From positions 15,446,062 through 15,510,061 of the forward strand of contig CM055611.1 of the NCBI GenBank assembly GCA_029379385.1: a stretch of DNA of 64,000 nucleotides, written 5' to 3'. This document shows, piece by piece, positions 60,583-64,000 of the stretch. Position numbers and translations under genes: made by a program. Position 1 is the first letter of the stretch, and every line of letters begins with the position of its first letter. The notes beneath the pieces were generated by a model, which made no database searches, was not told the DNA's origin, and worked only from the letters and a program-made list of their open reading frames with translations. Source of the DNA: Quillaja saponaria (lineage: Eukaryota; Streptophyta; Magnoliopsida; Fabales; Quillajaceae).

Positions 60583-60880
60583 ATTAATAGAGTGGAGCTT
60601 CTTGTTATATTATAATTATTGTTACCTGGTTGAATGTAACCTTATAGGTATGTTTTACATTACAAGAAATCTTTACTAAAATTTTTAATAACTTATTATT
60701 TGTTTCACTAAACAAACTTTTACAGTTAATTTTTGTTTTATAAAATTTATTTTTTATACATTAATATAGTTAAGAGTTGTATGTGTTTCATTATTTTGAA
60801 GAGGGTTACGGAAGATTGGTTATCTAATTTTTCAGTCAGTCATATTTCTATGAGGAGTGTGACATTATTATAAGAGTTTA
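60583..60880. repeat. diverged repeat, partner of 133-440
   Basis: See 133-440. This copy is more AT-rich and has no open frame. Confidence 0.55.
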
Positions 60881-61315
60881 TTATTATGAAAATTTATTTA
60901 TATAAATAAAAATAAAATTTTCAATATTATTACTATTAATTAAGGTAGAGAAAATTTAGGGAAACAATCCTATCAAAATTAAAAATTTATTTATGTAAAA
61001 TTTAAAGACTTATCAAGATCAACACATACATTTGATCTTAATTGGTCTTAGATATCCTAGTGTCTGATGCTATGTATCAGAGATCGTGCAGTCTCCAATA
61101 TTATTAGAGATCGGGATATTTTAGAAATAAAAACAATTTTAAATTGAGTTGGTCTTATTTTATTAATTAATAAATTTACAATAATGTGAATATCTTTTAT
61201 ATTAAGTATGAATCATAATTATTTCAAAACATAATTCAATAATAACAAAATTATTTATTTGGTTTATTATATGTATAATTTATTAAATGTGTAATTTATC
61301 CTATTATATTAGGCA
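60881..61315. other. AT-rich DNA, no gene seen
   Basis: No recognised feature. Confidence 0.45.
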
Positions 61316-62330
61316 TGTAATCAAAATGAAATGCAAATAGCATAAAATACAAATTACGCATGAATTAGAAATTGTTATTATATAATTCATTGAAAGAATT
61401 CAATTATATTAATACTCTAATGAAATAGTTAAAATAAATTTCATATAAAAAATAATTATTGGATAGAGTTAAAGATAAAAAATGATATTATATTTATGTA
61501 GATTCTTACTAATGTGGATAAATATGGATATAATTATTAGACAGGAAGAGATAACCATATAGTATGTAAAAGGTACTTGAATTATTATTTTTATTAACCC
61601 TAAATCCCTAATCTCCAAATTCATCCATCCTTAACTAAAGCATTAAGAACAAAAATATTAGCCCTAAGTAATCTTGGATGAATTAAGGAATTAAGGATTT
61701 GAAATTCATGTAGGGTCTATTTAGACTGGGTGAACTAGAATTGGGTAGTTCAATTTCAATTTTCTTGTTTAGCACACATTTTAAAATCAGAATTTAAAAT
61801 TTTAATTTAAGTCCTGGGAATTAAGAAACAACCACAAAACATCTTCTTGTCACTAGATTGTAAAATTTATAAGTCTTGAGCATGTATTATTCTTGATAGC
61901 TATTTCTTTATAGCGACACATCAAATTATAAAATTGTTCACCAACACTGACAAACACACCGCACCGCAACTTTGTCCACCACCACCACTACCATTATCAT
62001 TATCAACTAGTCGAATACGATATCGATCGTCAAATATGATACCAACCATTATATGAACTGACCAAAAATTAAGACTGCCATCGTCAACCACAATTGAGAT
62101 AATCAAAAAAGGTTGCAACTACCACTAAGACCCACTAGAGATTACGATAATTACCATTAGGATTTGTCAGAACTCAGACAATTATTATTGAACCTGCCAA
62201 AGATGACCACAATCACCTTCAGAGACAAATACAATCACTATCGAAAGCCTCTAGAGACGATGATAACCATTATTAGAAGCTGCAAGAAACAACGACAACC
62301 ACCGTTACAAACTTGAATCATAATTTTAGT
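61316..62330. repeat. repeat family R, diverged copy
   Basis: 'catgtaatcaaaatgaa', 'gaattattatttttattaa', 'catccttaactaaagcatta', 'ttggatgaatt' and a (CCA)-rich stretch near 61,975 follow the same order as in 57,848-58,777. The part after 62,040 has several 'aaccac(c/a)' and 'gacaacca' words also seen near 20,260-20,300. The frame at 61,921-62,118 covers the CCA tract (Gly run on the minus strand) and is not a credible gene. Confidence 0.6.
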
Positions 62331-62611
62331 TGTAATTATTTATGTGATCCAAACTCTTGTATTATAATTATAACCAATTCCAATTTTAGTTATGATTTTT
62401 TATGTGATCCTAATTCTTATATTTTAATTATAATCAATTTCAATTTCACAAAATTATAGTTTTAGTATATTATAATAATGAGATAATTTTTATTTTTTGC
62501 AATATTACATTCTTAAAGCCACATGCATATTAACATTACCACTTACATTTTTGTGTTGCCCAAAATGATAGAAAGACAAATTAGTGTTTTGATGATAAGT
62601 ATAGAAATATT
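62331..62611. other. AT-rich DNA, no gene seen
   Basis: 'tttatgtgatcc(a/t)aa' occurs twice (62,339 and 62,399) with similar flanks, a small tandem duplication of about 60 bp. Confidence 0.5.
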
Positions 62612-62948
62612 AAGGTTTTGTTTGATAATGCTCTTTGAGATATACTTATACTTATGAAAAGAATAAGTTACTTTTTGTACATTTGGTAAACAAAAAATTG
62701 AAGTGTTTCTATTATGTTAAAAGCACCTCAAAAGATATTTTTAAAATTGGTTTATGCTCTTATAAATTTAAAAGTTTAATATAACCTTATTTTTAATAAA
62801 AAAATTATAATATGATCAAACCAAGTTTAATTTTATAACTTTTACTTATTAATCACATCTTTTATATTATTTTATCAAATATTAATACTATAATTTTCTA
62901 CAAACAATTATAATAAAATCAGAATATTATAATACCTCAAAAAACTAC
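62612..62948. mobile_element. MITE-like element, worn second copy
   Basis: Related along its length to 18,439-18,791: 'gtttgataatgctc', 'acttatgaaaagaataagtt', 'tttggtaaacaaaaaa' and 'tttatgctctta'. It interrupts the repeat that reads uninterrupted at 20,330-20,385 and 58,795-58,850. The right terminus is eroded, and no target duplication could be fixed. Confidence 0.6.
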
Positions 62949-63179
62949 AAGTTTCTTATCAAAGAAAGCCCTTTCAAGCAAGACCACTCTATTGGGTCCC
63001 ATACGAATAATTATTTGCAAAACAAGATTTAATTACTATCAAAAAGACTCCGGAGGAATCAACTAAACACCCAAAAATAGTCCAGCTGAGGGGCCTCGTG
63101 ATAATTACATAATGCGAAACTCAAAAAACACGTGGCGACTAGACTAGATGGAAGAGACCAATATAAAGGCTGAGGGAGA

Positions 63180-64000
63180 TTTGATTATTGCCTAAATTGA
63201 CAATTTCAAACAAACCCCCAGCATTTATTATTGGACCAAAATAGATTAGTGAATTTTTTAACTGAGTGTCTTAGCGTATTAAAAAGAGAAATTTGTTTAA
63301 AGGGAGAAACATGGATTTGCCTGTGGATTTATAATTATATGAGTGAGATATGAACAAAATCTCATCCTCTCCAAAAAATTTTATTTATTTATTATTATTA
63401 ATTTGTTTAATTCTTTTTGGGAAACAAATTGTGTGAGTAACCGGAGGGGAGAGGATCCGGAAATATTATGTGAATGATATGTTTGTCTTCTTCATTTATT
63501 TAAATCTCAATAATTTCAATCGTTTTAGGTATAACTTAAATATCAAATTATTTGTGTTGTCAAAAAAAATAAAAAATGGACAACACCCACGGAAAAAAGA
63601 GACACTAAATATTAATAACCATATAAAGACATTGTTAGAATATGCATCACATCATATATTACATATCTTGTTTTTAATTTTGTATTTATATGCTCATATA
63701 ATATTAAAATTTTATTATTACTTTTAATAAAATTTCATATTAAACTGGAAAATGCTCACCTGCATATATATGAATTTATTCTTTAGATTTTGTATTTTTG
63801 AAAAATCAACTGCAACTAACATGTTTTGATATCAATATTTATTTTAGAGTAAATTACATTTTTCTCTTTAAAGATTTTATAAAATGATATTAAGATCTAA
63901 AATTTAGAATATATGATATTCACCTCACTTAGATTCATAAAAAAACTAACGGTATTAAAAATAATTTTAAAAAAAATACTTTAAAATCCTAAATTTTTCA
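63180..64000. repeat. right end of block B; empty site of the MULE-like element
   Basis: 63,225-63,285 has 'ttattattggaccaaaata' followed after about 40 bases by 'attaaaaagagaaatttgt'. In block A the MULE-like element lies between these anchors. The rest follows 23,700-25,020 with the LINE piece absent. The frame at 63,470-63,727 is not conserved in block A. Confidence 0.75.

Larger units (their letters stand above)
48702..64000. repeat. segmental duplication block B (partner: block A, 12,744-25,020)
   Basis: Collinear, direct copy of block A, longer by internal repeats and by the FKBP first-exon region. It reaches the right edge of the window while still matching block A (63,880-64,000 with 24,900-25,020). 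It lacks the PLD fragment, both LINE pieces, the MULE-like element and the first MITE-like element of block A, so it supplies empty sites for them. Within it, 52,720-53,830 is repeated at 56,220-57,250. Confidence 0.8.

Noticed and set aside
61921..62118. Frame with Gly-Gly-Gly stretch near 61,975
   Set aside because: Comes from the CCA-rich tract of repeat family R. Other copies do not keep the frame.
20410..63130. Repeated 'cacgtgg' hexamers as G-box promoter elements
   Set aside because: They travel with a dispersed repeat and no gene starts nearby.
1..64000. CRISPR array, tRNA, rRNA, or bacterial or organellar segments
   Set aside because: No regularly spaced repeats with unique spacers, no cloverleaf-like sequence noticed by eye, and composition and repeats fit plant nuclear DNA. 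A dedicated tRNA scan was not possible.

Overview
The window looks like AT-rich, repeat-dominated nuclear DNA of a flowering plant, probably a eudicot. The evidence is the mix of plant transposon families (CACTA/En-Spm, Ty1-copia, an LTR element with 3.35-kb LTRs, plant L1-type LINEs, a MULE-like element, MITE-like elements), a piece of plant phospholipase D alpha, and a split gene for an FKBP-type prolyl isomerase with a lumen-type leader. Species cannot be named from the sequence. No tRNA, rRNA, bacterial operon or CRISPR array was seen. Most open frames of 60-100 codons here are chance frames in AT-rich DNA. All repeat comparisons were made by eye.

Layout. (1) 1-12,740: intergenic DNA built from a few diverged repeat units (890-2,340, 6,640-8,110 and 9,915-10,400; 3,150-3,560 and 4,900-5,540), with one GC-richer island at 10,430-10,900. 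(2) Block A, 12,744-about 25,020. (3) Block C, about 27,595-32,985: truncated CACTA element, decayed copia RNase H piece, then a long LTR that is interrupted by a rearranged copia element at 32,986-35,245. (4) Block D, about 35,718-48,250: the same order of CACTA, copia piece and long LTR, but its CACTA copy has both ends, a 3-bp target duplication, and a 6.7-kb LTR element inserted inside it. (5) Block B, 48,702-64,000: a second, collinear, direct copy of block A that runs off the right edge.

A against B, and C against D, are therefore two old direct segmental duplications. Comparing the copies gives natural empty sites that date and delimit later insertions. Those in A are a phospholipase D fragment in head-to-head arrangement, a 353-bp MITE-like element, a MULE-like element of about 0.95 kb, and a LINE endonuclease piece with a 116-bp target duplication.

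The only locus that may still be a gene is the FKBP-like isomerase on the minus strand of block B (50,022-51,883). Its block A counterpart (15,428-16,049) is clearly broken. I found no cooperating gene set and nothing I would call a new biological system. The interest lies in the nested duplications, the inverted copia interior, a perfect 51-bp palindrome and odd long C/G runs, some of which may be assembly artefacts.
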